A stretch of 64,000 bases of DNA. It comes from Micropterus salmoides. Taxonomy: Eukaryota; Chordata; Actinopteri; Centrarchiformes; Centrarchidae. The stretch lies in NCBI RefSeq assembly GCF_014851395.1, contig NW_024040041.1, positions 9,230,041 through 9,294,040 of the forward strand. Reading direction: 5' to 3'. Both the position numbers and the translations under genes were made by a program. Positions within the stretch are counted from its first letter, which is position 1. Each line of letters opens with the position of its first letter. Under the pieces are notes generated by a model. The model saw only the letters and a list, made by a program, of their open reading frames with translations, had not been told where the DNA came from and searched no databases. Shown piece after piece: positions 24,968-36,200 of the stretch.

Positions 24968-27287
24968 ATGAATTATTATTGTGCAAAACCTCATTTCATT
25001 TCTTTAATTTTTGCCTTAATGGCTCAACACCGTTGGTGTTTCTCAACGGTCCAGATGAAGAGAACACCTTCGGAGCAGGCCCTGCCGAGAGTCACCTGCT
25101 CTGATGGAAGGATAAGAGCTGTTTTCGGTCCGCTTGTCAAAAGCAATATACATGTTAAAGGTAAGATCGCTTTCTTTGTTGCAATACTAAATGTCCAACC
25201 CATGAGATGGATGGCAGCAATGTTCTGGAATCGTTTCAGTAGGCTACAAAGTGCTCACTCAATTGCTTACATTAAAAGTAGGCTCTCAGCATTTGCGTTG
25301 AATCCATCAATAATGTGTGCATTGTTGTTTTCTTAGACATGACCGGGGCCACAATCCCAGTGCCTCAATCGGAGGGGTCCTGTGGCGTGAAAGTGGGCAG
25401 AGAGAAAAACCAGGTCCTCTCCTTTTACAGCACATATGACAGCTGCTATGCACATATTGAGGTAAAAAGGAAAAAAAGGGCGATGTGCTAAAGTTATTGG
25501 GGTTGAACATTATGTTTCTCTTATATACAAATCAAGGCTCTCTCCAGCATTACTAGTTTATTTGGACCCTCCCCAATTACTATGATTAACAAGGCACTCC
25601 CTTCCCAACAACATTTTTAAGTGAAATACTTTTGATTGGTACAGTGAACCATAAACTGAAGTGCACAAGGAGTTGAAAATATTGCGTTCCAAATTAGACC
25701 TTAGTATATTAATGGAATAATAATCTTCTCCTTGCCACCAAATCACACAATTGGAATTAACAATTGCCAAAAGTATGGCCAACAACAAAATAATGCATCC
25801 TGTTGACAGAATATTCCAACTGTCAGATTTGCAGTTTTTCTTTTTTTTTTTTCCTCTTTTTACATTTTACTGATTTTGCTTCCTCACTATCCCAAAAATG
25901 TTTTGACTACCCTCTGCTCAGCAAAAAGAAAAGAGAATTTTTAGAACCTGCTCAACCCCCTTTTAATTTTTGCTCAGTCCCTAACAGGATTGTGGGACAA
26001 TTTAAAGATCACAGTGGCAGGGTTCTCAGAGAAAATATGGAAATGGTGATTACCAGTTAGTTCAACAAATGTATGGATTTGATCACAATAGGAGGGCTAC
26101 TTACAGATTTGAGTGATTAAATTCTTATGTTTTTTTTGTCATGTGTGTAAAGCACATTATGCATAGACACATTGGGTCATAAACCATATTACCATTTTAT
26201 GGAAATGTGTGTGTGTAAATGGAAAAATGGTGTGTATGGCTTCAACACCCTCATTGTGATCCTCAGGGCAGCAAAGTGATCATCCCTCTGCATGTACAGC
26301 TGACCGGAGAGGATCAATGGTTCAGGGTAAATATCAGCTGTCCTCTGATAAAGACATACAGTGAGAGGACTCGACTTATCCCAACACGTGAGTGGAAACA
26401 GCTGAGAAGCGGAACAAGCTCATTGACACGGTTATGTTTTCTATCTGAAGTCAGTGCTTATTTTATTATTTTTGTCCATTTCATCAATCAAAACTTAAAG
26501 TGGCATATTTTCCTTTGGCGCCTCGTCGAGAGTTCAGAACCATTTATTTACAAGTGATGCCATGGGATGTTTGTACCTGTCATTAACAATACAATGAGGG
26601 TTTGGACAATACAGTGTATTCTGTCTTCTCCAGCCTTACCTAGAAATTGTGACATACATAGACCTCTACGAGTGAACTGTGGACCGCAGCGCATTTCTGG
26701 TGATACCTGCAACAAACTGGGATGCTGCTATGATGCTCAGGATTTAATCTGCTACTACAGACTCGATAGTAAGATTGCCATATCTATCAAAGTACTCTAT
26801 ACATGGAAGTTATTTTTTTCGTGATGAGGTACATGAATTGACCTTTCCTCCAAATAAGATATGGTCAACATTTTCCTGTGTGTTAACACTCCCTCTAGCC
26901 TGCTCTCTGGACGGACACTTTGTGTTCTCAGTAAAGGCCACAGACAGAGACCCGCCCGTCGACCTCAGCAGCCTCATGGTCAAGGATCAGCCACAATGTT
27001 TCCCTATGATCACCACCCCAGACATGGCTGTCTTCAAGATTGGAGTCACGGACTGTGGTGCAAAGATGACTGTAATGCTACTTAAGTGTTAGATTCCAAA
27101 ATGAGATGTCTGATTAAAAATATCACCTTTTTACAAACTACAGTCACATGGGGTAGTTGATATGTTTGCTTGAGTTTTGAATTCTTTTGTCTCTGCCTGG
27201 CTTTCAGGTAAACGGAGATGTGACGTTCTATGAGGTGGAAGTGGAAGAGCTGCTTACTGAAAGTGTAACCAAAAAGTTGCCATTTAG

Positions 27288-27338
<51 letters not shown>

Positions 27339-28654
27339 TTTTTCCCCCTCACACTTGAAGTATACTAGTGATGACAAATGTCCTGGTAAGTTTGAGGTTT
27401 TTAGTCTCCAGGTCCAGTGTGCATATGACACATCAGATTTAAAGCGTGCAGCAGCCTTGCAGCCCTTGTATGCAGTGACCAACCCGCCGCCTGTGGTTGC
27501 ACTAGGAACCATCAAAGTGCAGATGAGAGTGGCCAAAGGTAACTAAAAAAGGAGCGCAGTATGGAATCACTCAGTGAGTTCTGCATTGTGTCCTTTAGAA
27601 CAAAACCTTAGTGACAGTATTTGTGATTTGTTCCTCTAGATGCATCTTTCACATCCTTTTTTCCAAAGGAGCAGCTTCCCCTGACCATGCCCCTGCGTGA
27701 AGCTACATATGTAGAGATCTCTATTGCCCAGCCGTCCCCAGACCCTACACTTTCCCTACGTGTGCGGGATTGCTTTGCCTACCCTGCGTCTGAACACTCT
27801 GTGTGGACGCTGCTCTATGATGGGTAAGATGGAGTTACTTACTCTGGTAACCTGAGATGAGAAACTGGAATCGCGTGCATAAGTTACTGAGCAGCTGACA
27901 ATTTCTTTTCCTCCTGGATAGATGTCCCAACCCTTCGGATAACATGAGGAGCTCTGTTCCTGTGGACCACATGGGGAAGACAACCTCCCTCTCTCAAGTC
28001 AGGAGGTTTGACGTCAAGACCTTTGCCTTCTTGGACCCTCTTACAGGCCAACCAAGTGTGGAGGAAGTAAGGTCATCACATCTGTGTATTTCTGATATAA
28101 GTGTGTATCTCTGCAGACATGACTGTGTTATCTCTTACATAGATATACTTCTACTGTTGGGTGGAAATCTGCGCAAATGATGATCACTGTGCACAGAGCT
28201 GCACAATCATTTGTGAGTATGTTACGTATGTTTCACCTGGTACACTATATGTGTTATTAAACTTCTGTCTCTCCTCAAACAGCATCTGAGGGTGAAAGAC
28301 AGAGAAGAGATGTGATGTCTGAGTCCCACCAGGTCATGGTGGTCTCTTTAGGGCCACTGCTGCTGGGACAGAACAACACTGAACTGGAAGCCAGTGCATG
28401 TGTGAAACGGAAGACAAGTGCGTCCTGCACAGAGCAAAGCTATAGTTAGTGTGGTGGAACGACGGCAATACTTGAATTAAATGGGTTTTCTCTGTTCCTC
28501 AGTGTTTCAGGTGACTGTGTATATGCTCTCTGGTGTTTGTGCCGCCCTGCTATTGATCCTGCTGTTCACTGTATGGTCATGCATCAGAAAGCAGCAGAAG
28601 CCAGACGCACAACAAGCTTGTGATACACAAGTTGAAAGTGAACAATCTCAATAA
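24968..28654 (+). CDS. Zona pellucida glycoprotein, trefoil-bearing ZP1/ZP4 type
   Basis: Twelve exons (24968-25160, 25337-25461, 26267-26387, 26634-26768, 26899-27071, 27208-27287, 27405-27538, 27640-27823, 27922-28066, 28143-28212, 28283-28417, 28503-28654) join in frame to 548 residues; human ZP4 has 540. This is an egg-coat structural protein. In order: a weak N-terminal signal sequence; an N-terminal ZP-N-like region; a trefoil domain (about 152-186, six cysteines spaced 10, 10, 5, 1, 8 including the CC pair); a ZP domain from CSLDG at about 193; a furin-type RQRR site at 459-462; and one membrane helix at about 502-524 with a short basic tail. That is the classical membrane-anchored precursor layout. 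Many fish ZPs made in liver lack the anchor, so ovarian expression is likely (inference). The first exon start is the least certain part. The exon 7 acceptor was chosen because only it keeps the frame. Confidence 0.88.
27294..27343. repeat. (TA)n followed by a poly(T) run in ZP intron 6
   Basis: A TA microsatellite runs directly into about 23 T, only about 60 bases upstream of the exon 7 acceptor (ttttag at 27404). Length variation here could alter the acceptor's polypyrimidine context. Confidence 0.9.
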
Positions 28655-28655
28655 A
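28650..28655 (+). terminator. AATAAA poly(A) signal overlapping the ZP stop codon
   Basis: The TAA stop at 28652-28654 is the middle of an AATAAA hexamer. This implies a 3' UTR of only a few tens of bases, a layout known from vertebrate ZP mRNAs. Confidence 0.85.
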
Positions 28656-28998
28656 ACATTTCACTGTAAATGCGAACTTGTTATGGTACTGTGTAATTTT
28701 AAGGAGAGAGTGCTCTGACCCTGGTGTGACCGTTCCATCATAAAGTTATTAGTCATAAAATCCACAGCTGTAGTCTATCATTACTAGCTATTTCTGTTTT
28801 GTAAATCAAGCCAAAAGTGATCCTGCATGTCACCTTTTAATAATTCGTTACCAACAAATGTTTTCGCAAATGTCTTATGAGCTGCTGGTAATTAAATGGT
28901 CATGAAAAGAAGTTAATCAGAATAAGTTTATTAACACAATGCTCAGGTTTATAATGTAACTAAACCCAATCTGTGAAATTAGCCTAGAAAAAGTAGAC
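28655..28998. other. Short convergent spacer between the ZP gene and rrp7a
   Basis: About 340 bases. On the minus strand an AATAAA (TTTATT at 28927-28932) sits 67 bases past the rrp7a stop and is its likely poly(A) signal. No other feature seen. Confidence 0.7.
28927..28932 (-). terminator. Probable rrp7a poly(A) signal
   Basis: AATAAA on the minus strand, 67 bases downstream of the rrp7a stop codon. Confidence 0.7.
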
Positions 28999-31556
28999 TC
29001 AGTAAGGTCTGAACTTTCTCTGTGCCCTCAGCAGAGATATTCTCTGTTTATCCTCCTCGAACTTTTTCCTTAGTTCAGCAATATCTGAAACGGGAAAAAC
29101 AAAATGCAGTTAATTTCCTTCAAACAATAAAGGGTAACATTAGCATCTTTCAATCTGGACCTTATTTTCCCATGTGTCTGTGACTTTTTTTTTTTTTTAA
29201 ATTGGTCCAATATTGAGCGAGACAGGGTTCAACGTAATCCTCTGCATCCTGTCAAAGTGTGTCCACTAAAGTGCTTGTTTTTGTCACTGATAGGCTCAGG
29301 TTGTTGTGTATTTTTACCTCTACCTATTGTGACTTTGGTGTTTTAAAGGGTTAAACACACTAAACTAACCAATAGCAGCAGTAGACCAGAAATTCCTGTG
29401 TTCTGTGAGTTATAATTGCTGTTTTTATCAATAGAGTCTGGTGGCTTTGACAAGAGTGATAGAGCGACTGTTTCTGGTTAAACAAAAACCTATAAGCCTG
29501 TCTCTGAGGAGGCAATATTGTCCACAAGGATTACGTTGCAGCCCTGTTTTGCTGCATCTGACTGCAGTGTGATTGCTCAACACTGGACCTTTTTTTTTTT
29601 TTTAAATGGTCACACAGACACACAATCGTGAAAAAATAGGGTCTAGGTTGAAAGATACTGAAGTTACCCTTTAAGGGCAAATATAGCCTGCAGATGAAGA
29701 AAACAATAAGCCAAACTGGCAACTTACGTTCTTTCTGTGTGTTTCTGTGTTGCCAGGTGTAGAAGTTCATGAGTTCCTTCCTCTTTTTCTTCCCTCTCTC
29801 TTTCTGTAGAGCCCTCTGGTTGGCTGCCTCACTGTGGGGACGGGCCTTGGTACCCTTGTGTCCTCTTGTGACTTTCACCCAGCCCTCTTCATCCTCTTGT
29901 TGCTGCTCAGCCTCCTTCTTCAGCCTCTTTGCATGCTGTGACAAAGAAAACAAACCCAAGTGGAAGTCATGTGCACTGTTTGGGTGGGTGAGGGTGGAGA
30001 AAGAGCTGCAGAATTCTCACCTCCTCTTTCCGCTTGTCGTAGTCCACCATGAAGGAGTCGACTATTTGTTGCAGCTTGTCCGGCTGAATAAAACACTCTG
30101 TGTACTGCTGAATCCATTCTGGCATAAGAAAGCGCAACACATAACATGAATGTGTCATACAATTTCTGCGTGTGTGATCAACAAGGACGTGGCTTACACT
30201 GAAATTGCCAGGAAATACCAGGTTCATATTTAATAGAATTAATGCAAAGCAACACAAAACAGCCATGAAGTGAGAAAATAATATTAGATTTTGCATTAAT
30301 AAAAACAAAAACTCACTCTGTACTCCTGTCCTCACTGGATGCTTCTCTGTGCTGACCACCAGCGGCACATTATGTGGATGTGATTTAGCTGCTGTCAAAC
30401 TGGAGGAGTTTTGGAACACAATGTAGCCCACTTTGAAACCCTGGAAGGGACAGAGAAAACAGAGGTAAAATAATGACCTGAAATATACTGTACATGTTAA
30501 GTACAGTTAATGTTTGCTTGTGGTGTTACAGAAGAAAAAAGTCAGCTGTAGAGCTGCAACAATTACTCGATTAGTTGTCAACTATATTTTGAGAATCATT
30601 TGTGATATGTCCAAATTCTCTGATATCAGCTTCTCAAATGTGAATAATTTCTCGTTTCTTTACTCTTCTAGGACAGTAAACGGAATATGTTTGGGTTGTG
30701 GGCTTAACAGGACATTTGAAGACGTCATCTTGGGCTTTGGGAAACACCGATTTTACCAATTCACCATTTTATGAGAATTTGCACACCAAAGAACTAATCG
30801 ATTAATCATGAAAATAATTAATCATTAATTTAAAAAGAATGCTGTATTGCAGCCTTGCTCGGCAGCAGTAAGGACCAACCTGTTTTTCAGCTGGTTTAAA
30901 GAACTTGGAAAGCTTGGGTCCAGAATCCTCAAAGGAGCCCGGGTGGTCTCTCAGCTCCACGGTCTGAACACACCCGAACTGCGAGAACAACTCTTTGACA
31001 ACACCCTGAAACAAAAACAGCACCGCAGGTCTGCAACACTTAGTAGTCTGAATTTGTATGAGGAGAAAATAATTATATGATTAACATGTCGTCTAGACCA
31101 AACAGTGAGACATTCATTGAGTATAAACTATACCTGTGAGCAGTATGGAGGGATGTTGAGCACGAACAGAGTCCGGTCCAGTGGTCTGTGAGAACTCTTC
31201 TCAGCTCGGACTCTGTGCTCTTTCACATACAGCTTGTGCTGTGCAACGCTGTCGGAACTAAACTGTAAGGGCAGTACTGCGAAGAGAGAAAGGAAAACAC
31301 AAAATAACCTAAAGACAACACGTCACTCTGTATCAGTAACCCCCGAGCGATCCCTGGCTAACAGGCAGAAGAGGGCTACAGATCAATAACCACCCACACC
31401 GCGTAAAATGACAACAAACACTTCTGACCGAGAACAAATCAGTATGCTAGCGAGAGGCTGAAAGTATTATTATTAACTTAGCCAATTATTACCCGTAAAA
31501 CCTCCAGGAATAACACAAGGCTGGCTACTGGCATGTTTCTTCTTGGCCGGCGCCAT
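28999..31556 (-). CDS. rrp7a: Ribosomal RNA-processing protein 7 homolog A
   Basis: Seven exons on the minus strand (31556-31493, 31276-31134, 31005-30880, 30440-30317, 30118-30021, 29935-29728, 29084-28999) give 282 residues; human RRP7A has 280. RRP7A is a nucleolar small-subunit processome factor needed for early 18S pre-rRNA cleavages. Visible family features are a degenerate RRM (RNP2-like LFVLNI at 58-63, then LFSQFGCVQTVEL), GYIVFQ, VSTEKHPV, the EEGWVKVTR block, a lysine-rich helix ending in ELMNFYTWQHR, and the invariant C-terminus RRAQRKFRPY-like (here LLRAQRKFRPY). All introns are GT-AG. The start ATG lies in a CAAGATGGCG context. The last intron carries an inverted-arm element and intron 3 a MITE. 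The gene lies tail to tail with the ZP gene. Confidence 0.96.
29130..29676. mobile_element. Foldback/MITE-like element with about 100-base inverted arms (rrp7a last intron)
   Basis: The ends mirror each other: gggtaacattagcatctttc at about 29132 against gaaagatactgaagttaccc ending about 29672. Inside, a T-run followed by ggtccaatattgagc, and cagggttcaacgtaatcc, reappear inverted as gctcaacactggacc plus a T-run, and ggattacgttgcagccctg. There is no coding capacity. It fills most of the 643-base intron. Confidence 0.8.
30545..30840. mobile_element. Common teleost hAT-type MITE (rrp7a intron 3)
   Basis: Starts with gagctgcaacaattactcg, then cgattagttgtcaacta. It contains gacgtcatcttgggctttgg and ends with aactaatcgattaatc. 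I recognise this as a fish MITE present in many genomes. The inverted ends are degenerate here (ttagttg-type motifs at the left, attaatc at the right). Confidence 0.7.
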
Positions 31557-31560
31557 CTTG
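31549..31560 (-). promoter_or_regulatory. TISU/YY1-type start-codon element of rrp7a
   Basis: On the minus strand the start codon sits in CAAGATGGCGCC. This matches the TISU consensus (SAASATGGCGGC) at 11 of 12 positions and the YY1 core. Such elements act in both transcription and translation of genes with very short 5' UTRs. Confidence 0.6.
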
Positions 31561-33290
31561 TTGTGACCTTTCACACCGGAAGTACAACTAAAACCAAGTA
31601 CGTAATTTTTTCTACAGAAACACAACACCACTAAAATTTAAATGACGGCGTATAAAACTAAATTAATTAGACATATACTGTAATGTAAGCATGTAATGGA
31701 AAATAATCAGATACCATTATTAACATATTGCACAGTTTTTTCTATTTTAAGAATTTCCAAACGCAGCCAGTTCACCATAAATTGTCTTATAAGATCTCGT
31801 TATTTTTACATAAAGATTACAGTGAGAAAACAGTGCTAAATTGGCATTTCTAGCATGAGCATAAATGAAGGATTTACTTAAAAGGTCTGTTGCCAAATGT
31901 TCACATAAGGAAGTCAGTAATTTTTTGTTGTAATTGGTTATAAGGTAAGCACAACTATTCAGCTTAATTCAACACTGAAACTTTATAAAATATACAAATA
32001 CACATATAGTAAATATGTAACATATTGAGTTCCATGTCCAAAAATAAAAGGGAAATCCTAAGTAGCGTAATCTAAATTTATTAGCCAATTAAATCAGGCT
32101 TCTAATAAATTCAAATTGTCATAGCCCTTGAGAAGCTGATGTATAATTGCATTTCTAGTCTGAAGTTTTGAGAAAGCCTGCATGCTGAAGGTATATGACA
32201 TTGACCGCTAGAAAAACACCATCATATGGCAGACTGGAAAGAGGAGCCTCAGACAACATCTACAAAGCTTAATATTTAATGGAGACATTTCACAGACAGA
32301 TCTGACTTTGCTAATCTTTTCTTGACTGACCTACGGAGAAAGCAACCGAAAGTAATTTACAGTCCTTGAACATAAATCGAATGTAATGTATACTAGAAAG
32401 AATTAAACATATACAGCTTCAAAACTGGATAACCATGTAAAAACAGTGTCAAACGGCGCACACAAGAATCTGGATGAAACAAGCATGTTGAAAACAACTA
32501 AAATATCAACATAATATGACATATGACATATGTTTTTGAAAAATGGTTGATTAAAATGGTATATTAGTGTTTGTCCATCCCTGATTTACTCACACAAGTG
32601 TTTTCAGTTATTTTGACTCATAAGACCTCTTCTCAGATTAAAGTTATGGAAACTTCTGGTGAGGATTTGCTGAGGACAATTGCCTGTCCTGCCTAATCAG
32701 GTAGATATGTTATCTACTGCAGTCTGTACTTCCCTTTAAAAAAAAACAAACAAACAAACAAAAAAAAGAGGTACAGACAATAAAACTGAACACACCTGTG
32801 TGCGTGTGGGCCTTAAACATAACACATCTCTTAGTAATGACAATGCTGCTCAGTGTCTGTCAATTAGTCTCCTTTTTTTGGGGACTCTGGGTTGTAGGTA
32901 GAGTTAAACTGGAGTATTAAAAAAAAACCTCAACATATCCAAATGGGCTGCCGTTTAATTGACAAAAAAGAAAAGAAGAAAGCCCTACACATCCAGGTTC
33001 ATTTGGCATCCCCCAACACATTGGATTAAAACAACAAATCACATAACTTCTTTCCATCAGTTGATCTTAGGAAAAAACTGGTGACATTCGGTTACCACAA
33101 AACCAAAAACAAGATAATGCATATCCATGAATGTCACGTTCAAAGAAGTCATGTATATCAAATGTGTAAAAATGAGTTTCATATGAGAAAATGCAGACTG
33201 CCTGCTGTCACGGTGATAAACACAGTTTGTATGTGAACACTGAGAATGCAGTAATATGTTCATGAACAGTGTATTCACACTAGACATGAG
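31557..33290. other. Spacer between rrp7a promoter and poldip3 3' end
   Basis: AT-rich, about 1.7 kb, with no exon recognised. It holds the rrp7a upstream region and, at its high-coordinate end, the probable poldip3 3' UTR. A CAAA simple repeat lies at about 32738-32768. Confidence 0.6.
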
Positions 33291-36200
33291 CTATATCTTG
33301 ATGCGAAAGGCGGTGGCCTGTGAGCTGGGCGGCTCAGTGGTAGAGGTGGACTGTGCAGTGGACTTGAACAGAGCTTTGAGGATGGTCTGGGGGTCCACTT
33401 CTGGAGTAGGCTGAGAGGAGGCTCGCTGACCGGCTGGGCGAGACAAGGAGGGGGGCAGACCGTCTTTCTTTGTACTGCTGCCTATGCCTGGAGTGTCACT
33501 GAGCCTCCTGTAGGAGTGAAGGAGAGACAGAGATGTCACATTTCCTGAAGAACTTAAAAATAATAGCTGCAATCATTATGCAAAAAGCATGGATAGCGTA
33601 AGCCAGAAACACAGCAACAGCTAATGGCATTCACATTTCAATGGGAAGCTCGCTTAATTGCATTACATTTTGAAGCAATTTACTGTGAACAGTACATCCA
33701 TAGTTTAGACAAAATGATCCAATAACCAAAAGTGAGTAAGTGCTTCATAAAAGGCAGCTCAATTTAGCCCCGAATCACTTGTGAAACACTCAAATGCTTG
33801 TTCAAGAGTGAGTAAATCCTGCCTGGATAATCACTAGGCCTGCGTGATACGGTTTAAAAAAAAATAATAAAAAATTCAGTGATTATTTTGACAGAAGTCA
33901 CGATTTGTGATGTGATTCACAATTAGCGGGAGTGATATTTTTTCCATCACAATATTTCATTTCACTGAATGATAACTGTATGACATTTATTAGGGCCTGT
34001 ACCGAAAAACACGTTTTCTTACATCTGGAGAACAAGGACAAGAAGGCCGGGGCATCTCTGCACAACTACAGCACTTCATTACAATGCATTTTTGCCACAC
34101 ATTAGACATTCATCAAAAAGTTGCAGCTTCTGCAATTCTGATATTGGCAGTTGGCCATATTGCAATTTGATAATATTTCAATTAACTATGTAGCCCTAAT
34201 AGTCTCTGCTGAAGTACTTGCAGGGGATTCTTTGCAAATTTAAGAGAAGCAATGCTACTATCCTTTATACTTAAAATAATTAAATGCTTAAAGGCTAACA
34301 TGACTTTCAGTCACTCAGGGTTGAGACAAATTACAACTCATAGGAAATATGCGACATTAAGTGTGAGCTCACACTCAGTTACAGATTAATTTGAAATTAA
34401 GAGATAAAGCCTTGCAGGCTCACTTACAATAGAATGGGCTGATCAGACGTGATGACATTTCCCTGAATATGGAGGTTACACTTCATGGGCTGGCCTGAGG
34501 GTGGACAAGAAAAAAATTTATATTTAAAAATAAAAAACAGATGATGCACAGAATCAATCAAACTATCAATCTGGTTAATGGCCATCTCAGTGATGCTGAC
34601 TACATCTAACTTGGCTAATCTTCATTTCAACATAAACACTTTGTTTTACAAACATATACAATGATGACTCTAACCAGCAACCTTCATAGTAGTAGTCACT
34701 GACCAACATGCAAAATAGAAGCCAGTGCCCAAAACCCAGAGAGCCATTTGATGTGTGTGCGTCCTTGTTACTGGCACTCACCATCCAGGCAGCGATTGTT
34801 GTACTTCCTGTATGCACTCACAGCGTCGTCTTTGCGCACAAAAACCACTTCAGCTACGCCCACCTTCACCAGCCGGGCTCGCTTCAAGGCCCCGCACACA
34901 CAGAACAGTTCCTGAACAAACAGATGGGGAGTACAAACACACACAGAATGTGTCATCACAGCGCTGCAGCACTCGGCACACCGTCGAATATCAAGCATAA
35001 CAAAACTGTTACTGTCGATCAGTGTGATTTACTTACAACTATGTCTTCCTCAGTGACCCGGGGATGCAGGTTGTTCACTGTGATTTTTGTCCCCTCCAGA
35101 GGACTGAAAGCAGGCTAGGAAGAAACAAAACACCACATGATCAAGCACATGCAATTAAAATGGCTGACACGCATGCCAGCATGGTTAACATGTCAAATTG
35201 CCTGATAATCCTAAAATGAATTACTAGGGTGAGCACCAAAAACTGACAGGCAATCAGCATCCAGATCAGCTATTTTATTGTGACGGAGGAGGCATAGAGG
35301 GAGTAAAAGTAAAGTAGAGGACTGGGTTCAATTCCTAGCGTGGAAAAATATTCATACAATATAAAATATTATTTTCTAACATAGGTGTCTTTGATATGAT
35401 GAGTTACTTAAGAGCTTATCTACAAAAGGTTAGCAATAGCTAATGTTATCGCTACGAAATTATAAAATCTGGGGTCTGCTTAGTGAAGTATGGTTAGCCA
35501 AGGGAGTCTTTGATAAATAATCTGAAGCATGCAACAGCTTTCAGTGTAAGCATTTCTAATTAACATTAAATGGCTTACTAAACTATCAATCAACCTTAAC
35601 CTGGTTGGTGTCTCTCAATAGGCTCAATTTGAAATGTATGTATCTAACATAAATACATATTATGCTGAATAATAATATTAGGTGGAGATGCGCTACAAAA
35701 GGTGGGGAAGGAGGGCATCCTGAGCTACTTATGCAAGCAGGAATATTCACCTGTGAGGGAGTAGGAGCTGTTGTGCTGCTTTCTGCTGGGCTCTGCTGGA
35801 GAGTCCTGGAGACTGGTTGCAAGGCAGCAGGTGAGGACCGAGCAGCAGCCATGCTGGTGCTGGGCCGGGTGGGAGCCACAGGGACGGGAGGACGTGGGGC
35901 CGTGTAAGCATCATTTTTAACCACTTTAGTTATTGGGGCTGACATGGAGAATGAAGAGCCCGCTGCACTGGACTGTAAGAAATACAGGATTGGAAAGAAG
36001 AGTAAAATTTTATGGGGGAGACGGACACTGGATGTGCAGTAATTTTAAGTATGTGTTTGAGTCCCTGTTGATTCAGACGGTATGGAAGATCAGGTCAGCT
36101 TTCATGAAGCAGCTCTTACCCGTGACTGTAGCATACTATTAGCCGTAGTGATCTTCATTTGTTTACTGGGAATGCCATCATGCTCATTTGACACAGGCTG

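Noticed and set aside
27361..27404. ZP exon 7 starting at 27361 after cttgaag
   Set aside because: That acceptor puts the ZP domain out of frame; the acceptor at 27404 restores FSLQVQCAYD.
35320..35345. tRNA gene suggested by gggttcaattcc
   Set aside because: No A box, acceptor stem or cloverleaf could be formed around this B-box-like motif; it is probably a SINE scrap.
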